Positions 34,363-43,809 of a DNA stretch of 64,000 nt are shown piece after piece. The notes below the pieces were generated by a model that saw nothing but the letters and a program-made list of their open reading frames with translations, did not search any database and was not told where the DNA came from. Within the stretch, counting starts at the first letter, position 1. The number at the start of each line of letters is the position of its first letter. The position numbers and the translations under genes were made by a program. This stretch comes from Alicyclobacillus fastidiosus (GTDB lineage: Bacteria; Bacillota; Bacilli; Alicyclobacillales; Alicyclobacillaceae): the NCBI RefSeq assembly GCF_026651875.1, contig NZ_CP104067.1, positions 1,736,001 through 1,800,000 on the forward strand, in the 5' to 3' direction.

Positions 34363-34522
34363 CCCTCCTTTTTATCAATCTGTTTCAAATCCCACACTCC
34401 ACAGTCAATACACCCCCGTTCCTCAGTTGTGCATGCTTTAGTATGCTACAGATTTCAAATGGAATGCATATATATTGGATTTGTTCAAATAATTACCTTT
34501 AAAAGCCGCGTTTGGGGAAAGA

Positions 34523-36151
34523 GTGAAGTTGTCTTTGAGGAACATTTTTAATCGTAGGGATCGCCGTAATCGGTATACCGATCGCCCAAAACCGAAAGTA
34601 CCTGACTACAGGGACGCACCAAAGATAACAGGTAAGCTCCAGCAAACATTAACATATATTACCGAAACATCTGGGATGAGTGATGACTTTGTCGTTACGA
34701 GGACGACCGTTGGCGACAAGGATGCCGTCCTCGTCTATTTCCAAACCATTTCGGATCAAAAGCAGGTCCAGAGTATGAAACAGGCACTGCAAAAGCACAA
34801 GTATCAAAAGGTTTCACCTAAGGAAATGCCATATTACTTGGCGCGACATGTCATCCCGTTTGGGGAAGTTATGTTTATGGATAACCTATGGGAGATCCGT
34901 GAGGCGCTGTCGCGAGGGGATATATTACTACTCGTCGATGGGATATCGGAGGCCATCACAGTTGCCTCAGTAGCCATTCCTCATCGCGCAATCGAGCCAC
35001 CACTGCTTGAGTCGAGCACCCGTGGTCCTCAGATTTCGTTCATCGAAAAACTTGATGTCAACATTGGATTGGTGCGTGGCATGCTGATTAGCGACGCTCT
35101 GACCGTAAAGGAACTTCGCGTTGGTTATCGCAGCCGAACTCGGGTTGCGATGTTGTATGAACACGATGTCGCGAATCCGAATTTGGTATCGACTGCGATG
35201 AAGCGAATTCAAGCGGTACACGTCGACAAATTGACGGGAAGTGCCACGTTGGAGCAGCGGATTGTGGATAATCATTGGACTTTGTTTCCTCTGACCCGCT
35301 CCACTACAAGGGTAGACAATTGTGTCAAAGAAGTTGGTCAGGGGAAAGTTTTGATCCTGGTTGATGGAGATCCAACAGGATTCCTGATACCTGGAACGGT
35401 CGTTGATTTTTTTCAAACGATGGAGGACGACCAACATAGCTATTTTGAGGCCACGTTCATGCGCTGGCTTCGATTTGTCTCTTTTATTCTTGGATTTTAT
35501 CTTCCTGCCTTATATATATCCTTTGCAGATTTTAATCCGGAACTCATGCCCCATACACTGGCATTTCAAATTGCCCGTTCCAGAGAAGGGGTACCGTTTA
35601 ACGCTGCGACAGAAGTCATGATGATGCAGCTGGTCATCGAAATTATTCGAGAAGCCGCCTTACGTATGCCCAGAGTGATGGGACAAACAATTGGTATCGT
35701 GGGCGGTTTAGTCCTTGGACAAGCGGCTGTGGAAGCGGGGTTGGTAAGCAGTATTCTCATTGTTGTCATCGCGCTGACTGCAGTATCTGTATTCGTCCTG
35801 CCGAGTTACGAGTTTGCAACGGTACTTCGAATCTTAAGTTGGGGAAATATTTTTGCTGCTTCAATCTTTGGGTTTTACGGTGTGATGCTGGTCGTCATGG
35901 CGGGGTTGTTCCACGTTGCTTCTCTCAAGTCGTTTGGAATCTCTTACCTTGAACCCATATCTGGGGAACACTGGCGGGATTTCTTCCTGGACGGAATCTT
36001 ACGTGCACCTATCCCTATGCTCGATAAGAGAGCATCACACTTACACGATCAAGAAGTGACGAGAGGCTCCGATTACACAGACCCGAATCAACATCCGATG
36101 TTAGAAATTCCGAGTAACCCGAAAAAGCAGCGTAACCGGAGACGGACATGA
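34523..36151 (+). CDS. Spore germination protein, GerAA/GerKA family
   Basis: 542 residues. A hydrophilic N-terminal domain (~300 residues, IRGMLISDALTVKELR-type core, GKVLILVDGDPTGFLIPGTV) precedes five to six membrane helices (WLRFVSFILGFYLPALYISF, TIGIVGGLVLGQAAVEAGLV). It is the A subunit of a nutrient germinant receptor in the spore inner membrane. GTG 34523 is the start, shortly after GGGGAAAGA. It overlaps the C-subunit gene by four bases. Expected to be sigma-G controlled; no convincing promoter placed. Confidence 0.95.
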   Translation: MKLSLRNIFNRRDRRNRYTDRPKPKVPDYRDAPKITGKLQQTLTYITETSGMSDDFVVTRTTVGDKDAVLVYFQTISDQKQVQSMKQALQKHKYQKVSPKEMPYYLARHVIPFGEVMFMDNLWEIREALSRGDILLLVDGISEAITVASVAIPHRAIEPPLLESSTRGPQISFIEKLDVNIGLVRGMLISDALTVKELRVGYRSRTRVAMLYEHDVANPNLVSTAMKRIQAVHVDKLTGSATLEQRIVDNHWTLFPLTRSTTRVDNCVKEVGQGKVLILVDGDPTGFLIPGTVVDFFQTMEDDQHSYFEATFMRWLRFVSFILGFYLPALYISFADFNPELMPHTLAFQIARSREGVPFNAATEVMMMQLVIEIIREAALRMPRVMGQTIGIVGGLVLGQAAVEAGLVSSILIVVIALTAVSVFVLPSYEFATVLRILSWGNIFAASIFGFYGVMLVVMAGLFHVASLKSFGISYLEPISGEHWRDFFLDGILRAPIPMLDKRASHLHDQEVTRGSDYTDPNQHPMLEIPSNPKKQRNRRRT

Positions 36152-37308
36152 AAATCTTCACGAGACGGTGGATCACTCTATCCATATGCATTTGTTTGTT
36201 ACTGCTACTGCCAGGTTGCTGGGATTACGAGTCCATCGCTACACGGGCTTCACTCATTGGCATAGGGATCGATCCGGCTGGTGACGATCCCCAGCAAGTA
36301 CAAGTTACGGTTCAGTTCCCGATCCTTATGCCAGGGGGAGACGGTGGAATGTCCAGTGGCTCCGGGGACAGTTCTGCGAAGAATAATAATAAAACCCTTT
36401 CGACCGAAGCCTATTCCATTTCTGAAGCCATGAAGCAACTTCAACTAAAAGTGGACCGTCAGATTGATACAGCTCAATTGCAGGCGATCGTTTTCAGTAG
36501 TAAATTGTCTTCTGATATGATGAACAGCGTGGTGGGACAACTCATTCGTTTACCAAAGATGAATCGTCTTGCCAATGTCTTCACGACACCTGAATCCGCC
36601 AAAGATGTTCTTGCTACCACGGGAACTGACGCTGCGCCGATGGACTTTCTCGATAAATCGATGACATATCGTCAGCAAGGATTTGCAATACGTAGGCAAC
36701 TATGGGAATACTGGCGAGATGCAACACAAGTCGGGGTTGTCCCCGTTCTACCGATGGTGGAACCTGTTCAGTCCGAAGACAAAAGTGAAGGCGCGCTCAT
36801 GCTCGGCGGAATTACAGTGTACCTAAATAACCAAGCGGCATTTACCTTAAGTCGCCAGGAAACCTTTTATGTAAACCTTTTGCGTGGAAAAGTTCGGAGT
36901 ATGGCGGTTGATGCCCCCATTCATGAAGGAATTGTATCGCTAACCGACGTTCGCTCCAACAATCGCCTTCGTTGTATTGGTGAAGGAAAAAATGTTTTAC
37001 TGGTTGACCGTGTTTCGGTTCGGGCGACGCTTGGTAAACTGGTCGACCCGTCGCCAAAGCCACTACCACCGTCAAATCTAAACAAAATTGAATCCGAAAC
37101 ATCCGAATATCTCACTCAACAGTTAACAAGCACCCTCAAGAAATTACAACAACAGAAGGCCGATATCTGCGGATTTGGGGGGATATACTTTCAGCATCAC
37201 CCAGACGAGGAGCAACGAATGAAGGAGCAATGGGGGCAAATGTTTCAGCATGCCAAGATTGATATCCAAGTGAATGTTGTCATTGTCAGCAGGGGGATGC
37301 TTATCTAA
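36148..37308 (+). CDS. Spore germination lipoprotein, Ger(x)C family
   Basis: 386 residues with a lipoprotein signal (SICICLLLLLPGC, Cys in PGCWDYESI, the hallmark GCWD). Family core: RASLIGIGIDPAGDDPQQVQ, KQLQLKVDRQIDTAQLQAIV and a C-terminal domain of paired helices (MKEQWGQMFQHAKIDIQVNV). It is the outer, lipid-anchored subunit of the germinant receptor. It overlaps both neighbours by one to four bases, so the operon order is A-C-B. Confidence 0.95.
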   Translation: MKIFTRRWITLSICICLLLLLPGCWDYESIATRASLIGIGIDPAGDDPQQVQVTVQFPILMPGGDGGMSSGSGDSSAKNNNKTLSTEAYSISEAMKQLQLKVDRQIDTAQLQAIVFSSKLSSDMMNSVVGQLIRLPKMNRLANVFTTPESAKDVLATTGTDAAPMDFLDKSMTYRQQGFAIRRQLWEYWRDATQVGVVPVLPMVEPVQSEDKSEGALMLGGITVYLNNQAAFTLSRQETFYVNLLRGKVRSMAVDAPIHEGIVSLTDVRSNNRLRCIGEGKNVLLVDRVSVRATLGKLVDPSPKPLPPSNLNKIESETSEYLTQQLTSTLKKLQQQKADICGFGGIYFQHHPDEEQRMKEQWGQMFQHAKIDIQVNVVIVSRGMLI

Positions 37309-38405
37309 TGTATAAGCTTTCTATGTTTCAAGTGATCACCGTTACATGTACCAGTTTTCTCCCACTTCTGTTCTGGATCTTCCCTCGGTATGCAGCGAAC
37401 TACGGTGGGGTGGATGGGCAGTGGGCCATTCTAGCCACCTGTTTGATAGGTCTATTTAGCGCGTGGGTACATGGACTTCTCAATACGCGCTTTCGTACAT
37501 GGTCGGGCGCTGACATGCCAAGACTGGTATATGGGAACGTGATTGGAAAATTAGTAACGTGTATGTATATACCAGGTTACCTTCTGTTTGTAACAGTTAG
37601 TCTGTACTCCTTTTCGGTTACGCTCAAGTCGTTACTTCCAAATACCCCTCGGCTGGCGACGGTCGCCGCATTAACTCTTGTTGCGATGATGGGCGCGATG
37701 TACGGACTAGAGGCCATCAGTCGTGTCGCTTCGATTATATTCCCGGTCACGATTCTTGTCCTAGGTGCATCATTCGTCTTTGTTGTATTTCGAGGCAGTT
37801 GGACAGGTGTTTTCTTGCATCCTGTGAATCTTTCGCGGTCGATTACCGTTGCAGCACAGTTGTTACCGATGTTTTTTGGGCTAGACCTGTACCTTATGCT
37901 GTCTCCCTATTTCGATCACCGTAAACGAAACGCGATATGGCTCCCAATGTTCTGCGTCGGATTTAGCTCGGTGTTAATTTTATCATTGTACGTAATTACG
38001 ATCCGGGTGGTTGGCTATGAAGGCCTGAGAGTGTTGGCGCATCCGATTGATTTTGTGCTGCAACTTGTACAGTTACGCGGACTGATCATTCAGCGCTTCG
38101 GCGTGGTCTTGGTGTTCATCTCAACAATGTTTGAAGCGGTGTTCTTTGCCATTCATTTATGGGCGATGTCAGAACTGACCAGGAGAACGTTGCAACTAAA
38201 AAAATCCAGTGAAAAATGGTTTGTCGTTTCATATGCAGTGCTCATGACGATCATGTTTGAGCTAATCCCCAATCAGCAAGTAGGCGACTGGATAGTTCTA
38301 CATATTTTGGTTCCGTTGAGCTGGTTGTATCTCGTGATTGAGCCCACCGTCACGTTGTCTCTTTCGTACATTCGGTGCAGATACCTACAGTCCGCTAAGA
38401 ATTGA
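37308..38405 (+). CDS. Spore germination permease, GerAB family
   Basis: 365-residue, ten-helix member of the APC-superfamily GerAB/YndE family (FQVITVTCTSFLPLLFWIFP start, SASIIFPVTILVLGASFVFV middle). It is the B subunit thought to bind the germinant amino acid or sugar. It starts on the last base of the GerC stop. With A and C subunits it completes one germinant receptor. The receptor's ligand is unknown. Confidence 0.93.
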   Translation: MYKLSMFQVITVTCTSFLPLLFWIFPRYAANYGGVDGQWAILATCLIGLFSAWVHGLLNTRFRTWSGADMPRLVYGNVIGKLVTCMYIPGYLLFVTVSLYSFSVTLKSLLPNTPRLATVAALTLVAMMGAMYGLEAISRVASIIFPVTILVLGASFVFVVFRGSWTGVFLHPVNLSRSITVAAQLLPMFFGLDLYLMLSPYFDHRKRNAIWLPMFCVGFSSVLILSLYVITIRVVGYEGLRVLAHPIDFVLQLVQLRGLIIQRFGVVLVFISTMFEAVFFAIHLWAMSELTRRTLQLKKSSEKWFVVSYAVLMTIMFELIPNQQVGDWIVLHILVPLSWLYLVIEPTVTLSLSYIRCRYLQSAKN

Positions 38406-38666
38406 AATTTGCCGACTTTAAGAGGGGGCATCCACGTGCTCAAGGATGGTGAGTCCATTTGGACTGGTGTTTTTCTGTTGATCAACCTAACCAAAATACC
38501 TCCAAATTTAAATCTGAGCAGAACCTTCATGTTCGGCCTTTCCTTCTGATTCGGTGAAATCGTTATATAAAAAAAGACGACAAAACGTCAATCATCGATC
38601 CCGTTTGGTCGACGCAAATGAACGTAATGCCGTATAGATAGAGGCAGGAGGTTCATGGAGTTAAAA

Positions 38667-38915
38667 TTACCTACAATGACAATGTTTTTTATGTTTACGT
38701 CTGAGAGCACGCCTGATTTTTTTCAGTTCCTTTTGCATTTGTTCTTGGGCTTGTAATTGTGCTTGGAACTGAGCCTGTAACTGTGCTTGGAACTGAGCCT
38801 GTAACTGTGCTTGCAGTTGAGCTTGTGCCTGTGCCTGTGTATCCGTTATCCGAATTTTAGGATTGGCGTTGACTGATACAGTCACTCTAGGATGTTCGCG
38901 GCGATGGTGGCTCAT
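38667..38915 (-). CDS. Gln-Ala repeat protein (82 aa)
   Basis: After a short N-terminus (SHHRREHPRVTVSVNANPKI) comes a run of Q-A-Q-[LF] repeats (residues ~27-58) and a very basic Cys/His end (RRALRRKHKKHCHCR). The DNA of the repeat contains a perfect 24-bp tandem duplication (38761-38784, 38785-38808). AAAGGAGG precedes the ATG. The Gln-rich helix with a basic His/Cys tail looks structural; a spore-coat role is suggested by the gerA neighbour and by CATACTA at 38985 but is inference. No family recognised. Confidence 0.6.
   Translation of the reverse strand: MSHHRREHPRVTVSVNANPKIRITDTQAQAQAQLQAQLQAQFQAQLQAQFQAQLQAQEQMQKELKKIRRALRRKHKKHCHCR
38761..38808. repeat. Perfect 24-bp tandem repeat (two units) inside the Gln-Ala gene
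   Basis: Unit GCTTGGAACTGAGCCTGTAA plus CTGT, repeated exactly once. Such in-frame repeats change length readily by slippage and would alter the repeat number of the protein. Confidence 0.9.
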
Positions 38916-38984
38916 GAAATATGACCTCCTTTCATGAAAGATAATTTATTCAATGATCAAGGGAGGACAAAGGTTAAGGACAGT

Positions 38985-38991
38985 TAGTATG
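38985..38991 (-). promoter_or_regulatory. Sigma-G/F-like -10 for the Gln-Ala gene
   Basis: CATACTA on this strand, 70 bases before the ATG. No good -35 (TGAATA-like) is at the proper distance, so weak. Confidence 0.3.
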
Positions 38992-39095
38992 AGTGATTTG
39001 CGGAATTTGAAAGCAACGGGATTGTCGACTGTTAAAGTATTTTGATTCACCGAGGCGTTAGATATCAATCGCCCGTTGATGAGGTGTGCAAGATG

Positions 39096-40520
39096 TTACA
39101 CGGTTTTGCGCGGAACATAAAACGCGTATCGATTTTTTCCACGTTCCTTGGCTTGATACAGTGCCTCATCTGCGTTTCGCAACAAATCCGGATAATTCTT
39201 CCCGTCGTCCGGTCGCAGCGCAATGCCCACACTTGCCGTCACTTGAATGACGTTCTTTCCTATTAAAATGGGTCTTTGGAGCATATCCATGATCCGTGCC
39301 GCAATTACTTTGACGTCAGCCACTGACTTTGCGGAGGTGACGAGCAGGATAAATTCGTCGCCGCCGAGTCTCGCCACCATATCCTCCTCGCGCACGGAGT
39401 GGTTTAATCTTACCGCAGTTTCTTTTAACAACTTATCTCCTGTATCGTGACCAAATTTGTCGTTGACTTGTTTAAATCCATCCAAATCCAGCATGAGAAT
39501 TGCACAACAAAATTGTTCGTTTTCGGCTGTGTACAATTCTGCGATTGTCTCTGAAAAGAAACGGCGATTTGCGAGCCCTGTGAGGGGGTCATGATAGGCA
39601 AGGTACGTGATTCTCCACTGTTGAATCGCAAGTTTGCGATAGAGTTGTGTAATGGCCGTAAGGAGCACAGACAACAAGATAAGTGATGCCAACAGACTGT
39701 TGTACCGTGCTACATACCACCCCACCATATACCGTCCACCGGTAAACAGTGTTAGTGAGACGTCCAGCAAAGACGCAAGGGAAGCTAAAGTAACACCGAG
39801 GTGCATAATGGATACGCGTTTAAATCGATATAACATAACGGACACGCAAAATAAGTTGATCAAAAAAACAACTGGCCCAACACCCGACGTCACCAGTAAG
39901 TGATAGTCTCCAGATTGAACTATGGTCGGAAGATGATGCGTTCCTCGAAACGCTAACCAAGATACACCCACTACGCAAATCAAAGTCAGCAACATACCGA
40001 CGACTGCAATTAGAGCAGAATTTTGACGTTTGAAGGAAGGCGAAATGCCTAGATGATTCGACAGCCCATAAAGAGAAAGACCAAGAGGAAATCCGCTGTG
40101 CCAAAACACCCAAAGCCAAATTGCCGTTTGAGATGTAGCATCCATCAATCCTCCATTAGAGAAAACCCCTGGGAACGCCAATAAATGTGGGATGATTATC
40201 ATTCCTGAATACAAGTAAGTGACCGCTAGAATCAGCATGGGCAACCTAGGACTGACAACGAATTGTACAAACAACAAGAACGCCGTAATGAGTTCTGAGA
40301 CAGACATAATGGATAACACGCTCGGGAGAAACGGTGTGACAATCACACTCTGATGTCGCGAAAAAGGCAAAGTCGCGAAAAAAACAAGGAATAGCAGCGC
40401 TGCGATGATGCTTGCAAAATACAATTGCCCTTTCGATGACGGAACGTCAAGGAGGCTGTTCATTCGATCGTTAGAGGTACTCAAGTTCCGATCAACGCCA
40501 AAATCATGGTTTACACGCAT
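39096..40520 (-). CDS. Membrane-bound diguanylate cyclase (GGDEF)
   Basis: 474 residues. About eight membrane helices make an N-terminal sensor (~1-300), then a linker and a GGDEF domain (YLAYHDPLTGLANRRFF start, MLDLDGFKQVNDKFGHDTGD core). The active-site motif is intact (ARLGGDEF), and an inhibitory RxxD site (REED) lies five residues before it, so the enzyme should make c-di-GMP and be product-inhibited. No EAL domain. It stands alone, read away from the germination operon. Confidence 0.95.
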   Translation of the reverse strand: MRVNHDFGVDRNLSTSNDRMNSLLDVPSSKGQLYFASIIAALLFLVFFATLPFSRHQSVIVTPFLPSVLSIMSVSELITAFLLFVQFVVSPRLPMLILAVTYLYSGMIIIPHLLAFPGVFSNGGLMDATSQTAIWLWVFWHSGFPLGLSLYGLSNHLGISPSFKRQNSALIAVVGMLLTLICVVGVSWLAFRGTHHLPTIVQSGDYHLLVTSGVGPVVFLINLFCVSVMLYRFKRVSIMHLGVTLASLASLLDVSLTLFTGGRYMVGWYVARYNSLLASLILLSVLLTAITQLYRKLAIQQWRITYLAYHDPLTGLANRRFFSETIAELYTAENEQFCCAILMLDLDGFKQVNDKFGHDTGDKLLKETAVRLNHSVREEDMVARLGGDEFILLVTSAKSVADVKVIAARIMDMLQRPILIGKNVIQVTASVGIALRPDDGKNYPDLLRNADEALYQAKERGKNRYAFYVPRKTV

Positions 40521-40730
40521 ATTAAATACACAAACTTCTATCGGGTTACTAATCTAAAAGTCGAATGGTGTCATAATTCAACTGTTTGGCACACGCTCCT
40601 TCTTCGATGTACTTGGAATATATCGCAGCAGTGCTTTTTTTTTTGCACTTTGAGCTACCTTTCAGGTTGTTGTACTTTGTCCGTGCTCTATTTTCGTGTG
40701 TAGGTGCAGTGATAAATAGATACAACTGAT

Positions 40731-40778
40731 AGAGACACATACCAAATTGGCTGGTGACCAGGTTGTGTGTCTCTTTTG
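40731..40778 (+). ncRNA. Large hairpin with T run in a gene-free stretch
   Basis: AGAGACACA pairs with TGTGTCTCT (9 bp) and is followed by TTTT. The loop itself holds CCAAATTGG and CTGGTGACCAG palindromes, giving a branched structure. Nothing rightward ends just before it, so it may be the 3' end of a small RNA starting in 40521-40730. Confidence 0.45.
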
Positions 40779-40892
40779 CTCGCAGGTCCATAAACTGAGA
40801 ACAAGGGTGAAAGCAGAAAAAGCATCAATGTAACGGCCTAATCCGTGACGTTAATCGATATATTCAGTAAGAATCGTGGGTGTAGACGTACA

Positions 40893-41045
40893 ATGAACTT
40901 TCGGATCGATCCGGTGTATGAAATGTCACCGGAAGAGTATCTGGTAATGCGGTTAAGGGAAGTCGGGATTGATCAGACAAAGATTGACGAGATATTAAAG
41001 AGGATCCAATCGAGTGAAGAAAAACGGATAGAGAGCACCGAATAA
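40893..41045 (+). CDS. Small hypothetical protein (50 aa)
   Basis: ATG 40893 opens a 50-residue, charged helical product (MNFRIDPVYEMSPEEYLVMR, LREVGIDQTKIDEILKRIQS). It looks like a short helix-rich cytosolic protein. The ribosome site is weak (GTGGGTG at a distance). A GC-containing hairpin (GCCCTCAT...ATGTGAGGC) follows the stop. No family recognised. Confidence 0.45.
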   Translation: MNFRIDPVYEMSPEEYLVMRLREVGIDQTKIDEILKRIQSSEEKRIESTE

Positions 41046-41229
41046 CAGAACGGCCCTCATTTTTCGATGTGAGGCTTATTGGGTGCACACATTTCCCCGA
41101 ATCATAGCCATATTCTCGGCCATCTTATCCGCTTAGTGTATCTAGTGCATGAAACTGTATTTCTGTCCCGTGACGTGACCAACATGGTATCCTATTCCAC
41201 CATCATCGACCAGTGGTGATGCGTATCAA

Positions 41230-41403
41230 GAATGGCTTAAAGCAGTAAACTCAATTCGAACTATACATCTTCTTATAGTTTGACGGAAGCAACTTTTAAG
41301 GTTCCGAGTGTATCAGGAAGTTCTGGTGATGCGACCTGTTCTTGGGTTGGCATTGGTGGAACAGGTAGCTCAAATCTATTCCAAACAGATTTAAATACAG
41401 TTA
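41230..41403 (+). pseudogene. G1 (glutamic) peptidase fragment
   Basis: The frame reads SNYTSSYSLTEATFKVPSVS, GSSGDATCSWVGIGGTGSSN, LFQTD. This is the N-terminal part of the G1/eqolisin catalytic domain (F.VPSV...C.WVGIGG). The catalytic Gln and Glu later in the domain are absent; after ~41400 the sequence is unrelated and ends at a hairpin. It is a relic of an acid-active secreted endopeptidase, a family found in acidophilic Alicyclobacillus. Confidence 0.7.
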
Positions 41404-41444
41404 CCACCATAAAGATTTATTGTTTTACGAATATTATACAAGGA

Positions 41445-41492
41445 AAACAAACCTGCACTATGACCTGTAAGCGCACTTAGGCAGGTTTGTTT
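41445..41492 (+). terminator. Strong hairpin after the G1 peptidase relic
   Basis: AAACAAACCTGC and GCAGGTTTGTTT pair perfectly over 12 bp around a 24-base loop. Probably the terminator of the former peptidase or a neighbouring gene. Bases 41493-41992 hold no supported gene. Confidence 0.6.
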
Positions 41493-41992
41493 CTCCTCCC
41501 AGAATAATGTAATCATCATTTATTGAAACCACATTGAAAACAGATATACAGATTCGCTTTACAGCGAAGATTAGACCACCGATATACATTGTCATCCCAA
41601 CCACAATCGCGTCAGAATCTAATGGTTACGAGTAGCATTTGATGTCGTGCAAAGCACATTCATTGTATTGCTGACTTAAAATTGAGGTTCAATTTCAACG
41701 AACAACAAGGATAGTGACGAATTTTGTCGAATTGTGTAGAACACATTTAAAGGGTACAGCGTAGTTGATGCTCCATAAAACATTGAACAAAACAGGGCGT
41801 TCCATATCGGAACGCTCGCATCACCCCAAAGCCTGAGTGCTCAATTGCCATACAACTTCGTTGTAAGTGAACAATTTGTACATAGAATATATGGAGAAGT
41901 TCTCGAGGATCGCTCGTGCAGGCGACACACGGGGTATCGAACTTGGCATGCACTGACCTTTGACAACAGTCGGCACGGGTTCGAAAAGCCTA

Positions 41993-42022
41993 AAAAGGTA
42001 CTACCATTGGTAGCACCTTTTG
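41993..42022 (-). terminator. Terminator of the SDR gene
   Basis: On this strand AAAAGGTGCTACC, AAT, GGTAGTACCTTTTT: long stem and T run, 12 bases past the stop. Confidence 0.9.
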
Positions 42023-42033
42023 CTCACCAAGAA

Positions 42034-42794
42034 TTATTCAATGGTGCTTTTCATCGCTTGATACATTTTTTCTACGTATGCATCGATTTCGTCACGTGAC
42101 ATGCGCAGGCGATTCACGGACGAGCCATAGCCAATCTCCTGTTTACCCTCTTCGAGTCCTTGGAAAATTCCATCCGTGAACGCATCTAAGGGCTCTCCAT
42201 GCGTATGTAGACCCGATCCACCCAAATCGGTGTTCACTGCCGGTGGAGCCACTTCAATCACTTCTACAGATGTATTCGCCAGTTGGTGTCTGAGACTCAT
42301 CGTAAATGAGTGTAGCGCCGCTTTGGTCGCCGAATAAACGGGGGCAATCGCTAGGGGGTGAAAGCCAACCCAGACGTCACATTCACAATGGCCGCATCTT
42401 CTTTTCTTGCAAAAAATGGGGCGAACAGCATGGATAGATGAATAGGAGCTTCAACATTGACCATGATTTCATTGTTGTAATATCTCCAATTGTCATTTGC
42501 ATTTGCCTTCAACACATGAAAGCGTTGTTGAATCCCTGCATTGTTCACTAATACGTTGACGTCTGGATAGTTCGTTGTCACCCAGTCAAATAACGCTGCA
42601 CGGTCGGATTCAAGTCCAACGTCACAGACGCGAGTAATGAGATTTGGGAACTTCTCCTTGGCATCCTGAAGGGCACTTTCACGTCGTCCGCAGACGATGA
42701 CTGTATTTCCAGCTTTGATAAAGCGTTCTGCAAAAGCAAGTCCGATGCCCGCACTGCCACCCGTAATGAGTATTGTATTTCCTGAAAGTTTCAT
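42034..42794 (-). pseudogene. Short-chain dehydrogenase/reductase, one frameshift
   Basis: Two frames join into one complete SDR of ~253 residues. The first (42794-~42351) has the Rossmann motif TGGSAGIGLAFAERF, NNAG and the Ser region NVTSGLAF. The second (~42353-42034) has the catalytic Y-x3-K in APVYSATKAALHSF and the end. They meet in a run of five G (five C on the coding strand, 42354-42358), where a single missing base breaks the frame. Either a true recent inactivation or a sequencing error in the homopolymer. Everything else is intact. Divergent from a TetR gene with shared operators. Confidence 0.85.
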
Positions 42795-42890
42795 CGAAGG
42801 TCGCCTCCCGAATGAGTCTGTGTTTTGAACACGACGTTGGATTGTGTCATTGTGTATTCTCCATTCTTCATAAGAGTCACCAGATAGTCT

Positions 42891-42963
42891 AACCGACCGG
42901 TTGCTGTAACCTGAAATATAACTAACTGGTTGTTTATATTGTATTTAAAACTAACCAGTTAGT
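42891..42963. promoter_or_regulatory. TetR-type operators between the SDR and tetR genes
   Basis: ACTAACTGGTT (42921-42931) and AACCAGTTAGT (42953-42963) are perfect 11-bp inverted arms. A further palindrome AACCGACCGGTT (42891-42902) carries the same AACC/GGTT core. They fill the space between the divergent start codons and are almost certainly the sites of the adjacent TetR regulator. Confidence 0.75.
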
Positions 42964-43028
42964 CAAATATGTTGTTCGTGTGATATATTGAAAACACTAA
43001 ATTAATGCTTGGAAAAGGTGGGACACCT

Positions 43029-43601
43029 TTGAGAAACGCTGAAGCAACAAGAGAACGGATTTTAGAGGCAGCTATGGAGGAGTTCTCCTCCTATGGCATA
43101 GCGGGCGCACGTGTTGACCGAATTGCTAAAAATGCTGGATGCAACAAGAATCTGATCTACGTTTACTTTGAAAATAAAGAGATGCTTTTTACAACTGTTC
43201 TCCAGAAAAACCTAACGCGCGTTTATGAGGAAATTTCCTTTACACCCGAGGATCTTCCTGGTTATGCGACAAAAGTATTCGATTGGGCTATGACACATCC
43301 AGATATAGTACGGTTAATGACATGGTACAGTTTGGAGCAGAAGGCAGACAATATAACCGAGCGTACCTCTGTCCGCGACAGGAAAATTAAAGCGATAAGG
43401 GATGCGCAAAACGATGGTCTGGTAGGAACGACGTTTACTCCTGGCTTTCTTTTGACTGCAATCATGGCCTTGGCCACCGCCTGGACACCAACACATCCTT
43501 TCGGGCCGTCGCACGACCCAGATGCCGTGAAAATCCCAAGAGAGACGAGGGAGGCAATCGCCAGGGCCGTTAGTCTGATCGCCCAAGGTGAAGAAAGCTG
43601 A
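43029..43601 (+). CDS. TetR-family transcriptional regulator
   Basis: 190 residues from TTG 43029, with AAAAGGTGGG seven bases before. N-terminal helix-turn-helix: ATRERILEAAMEEFSSYGIA, ARVDRIAKNAGCNKNLIYVY, FENKEMLF. The ligand domain is of the TetR_C_33-like set (MTWYSLEQ). It should repress the divergent SDR through the operators at 42891-42963, with an inducer that may be the SDR's substrate. Confidence 0.92.
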   Translation: MRNAEATRERILEAAMEEFSSYGIAGARVDRIAKNAGCNKNLIYVYFENKEMLFTTVLQKNLTRVYEEISFTPEDLPGYATKVFDWAMTHPDIVRLMTWYSLEQKADNITERTSVRDRKIKAIRDAQNDGLVGTTFTPGFLLTAIMALATAWTPTHPFGPSHDPDAVKIPRETREAIARAVSLIAQGEES

Positions 43602-43696
43602 TATGAATTTCGCAGTTAGAGTGAGTTGTGGCTGGAGTTAATTGAGGGGGTATTTCCCCCACTGCCACTGTTCACTGGACACACCGATTTTATAGG

Positions 43697-43723
43697 TACC
43701 GAGGACAGCGGATTCGAACCGCT
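43697..43723 (-). other. tRNA 3'-end-like remnant (T arm)
   Basis: On this strand AGCGG, TTCGAAT, CCGCT forms a T-arm with canonical loop, followed by GTCCTCG and GTA as the 3' acceptor strand would be. No D arm, anticodon arm or 5' acceptor strand can be found upstream, so it is not a complete tRNA gene. Such 3' fragments are often left by integration at tRNA genes. Confidence 0.3.
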
Positions 43724-43809
43724 CATATGTCCCAGTCCTTACGCAACCTAATTATTGGTAAAATCAACCCTTTTTCAGCTTGGAATTCTTCATAACTTAC
43801 GATTACAGA

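Noticed and set aside
34430-34480. Sigma-G promoter before gerAA
   Set aside because: Elements resembling CATATA and TGCATG are present, but neither spacing nor sequence fits well enough to place a promoter.
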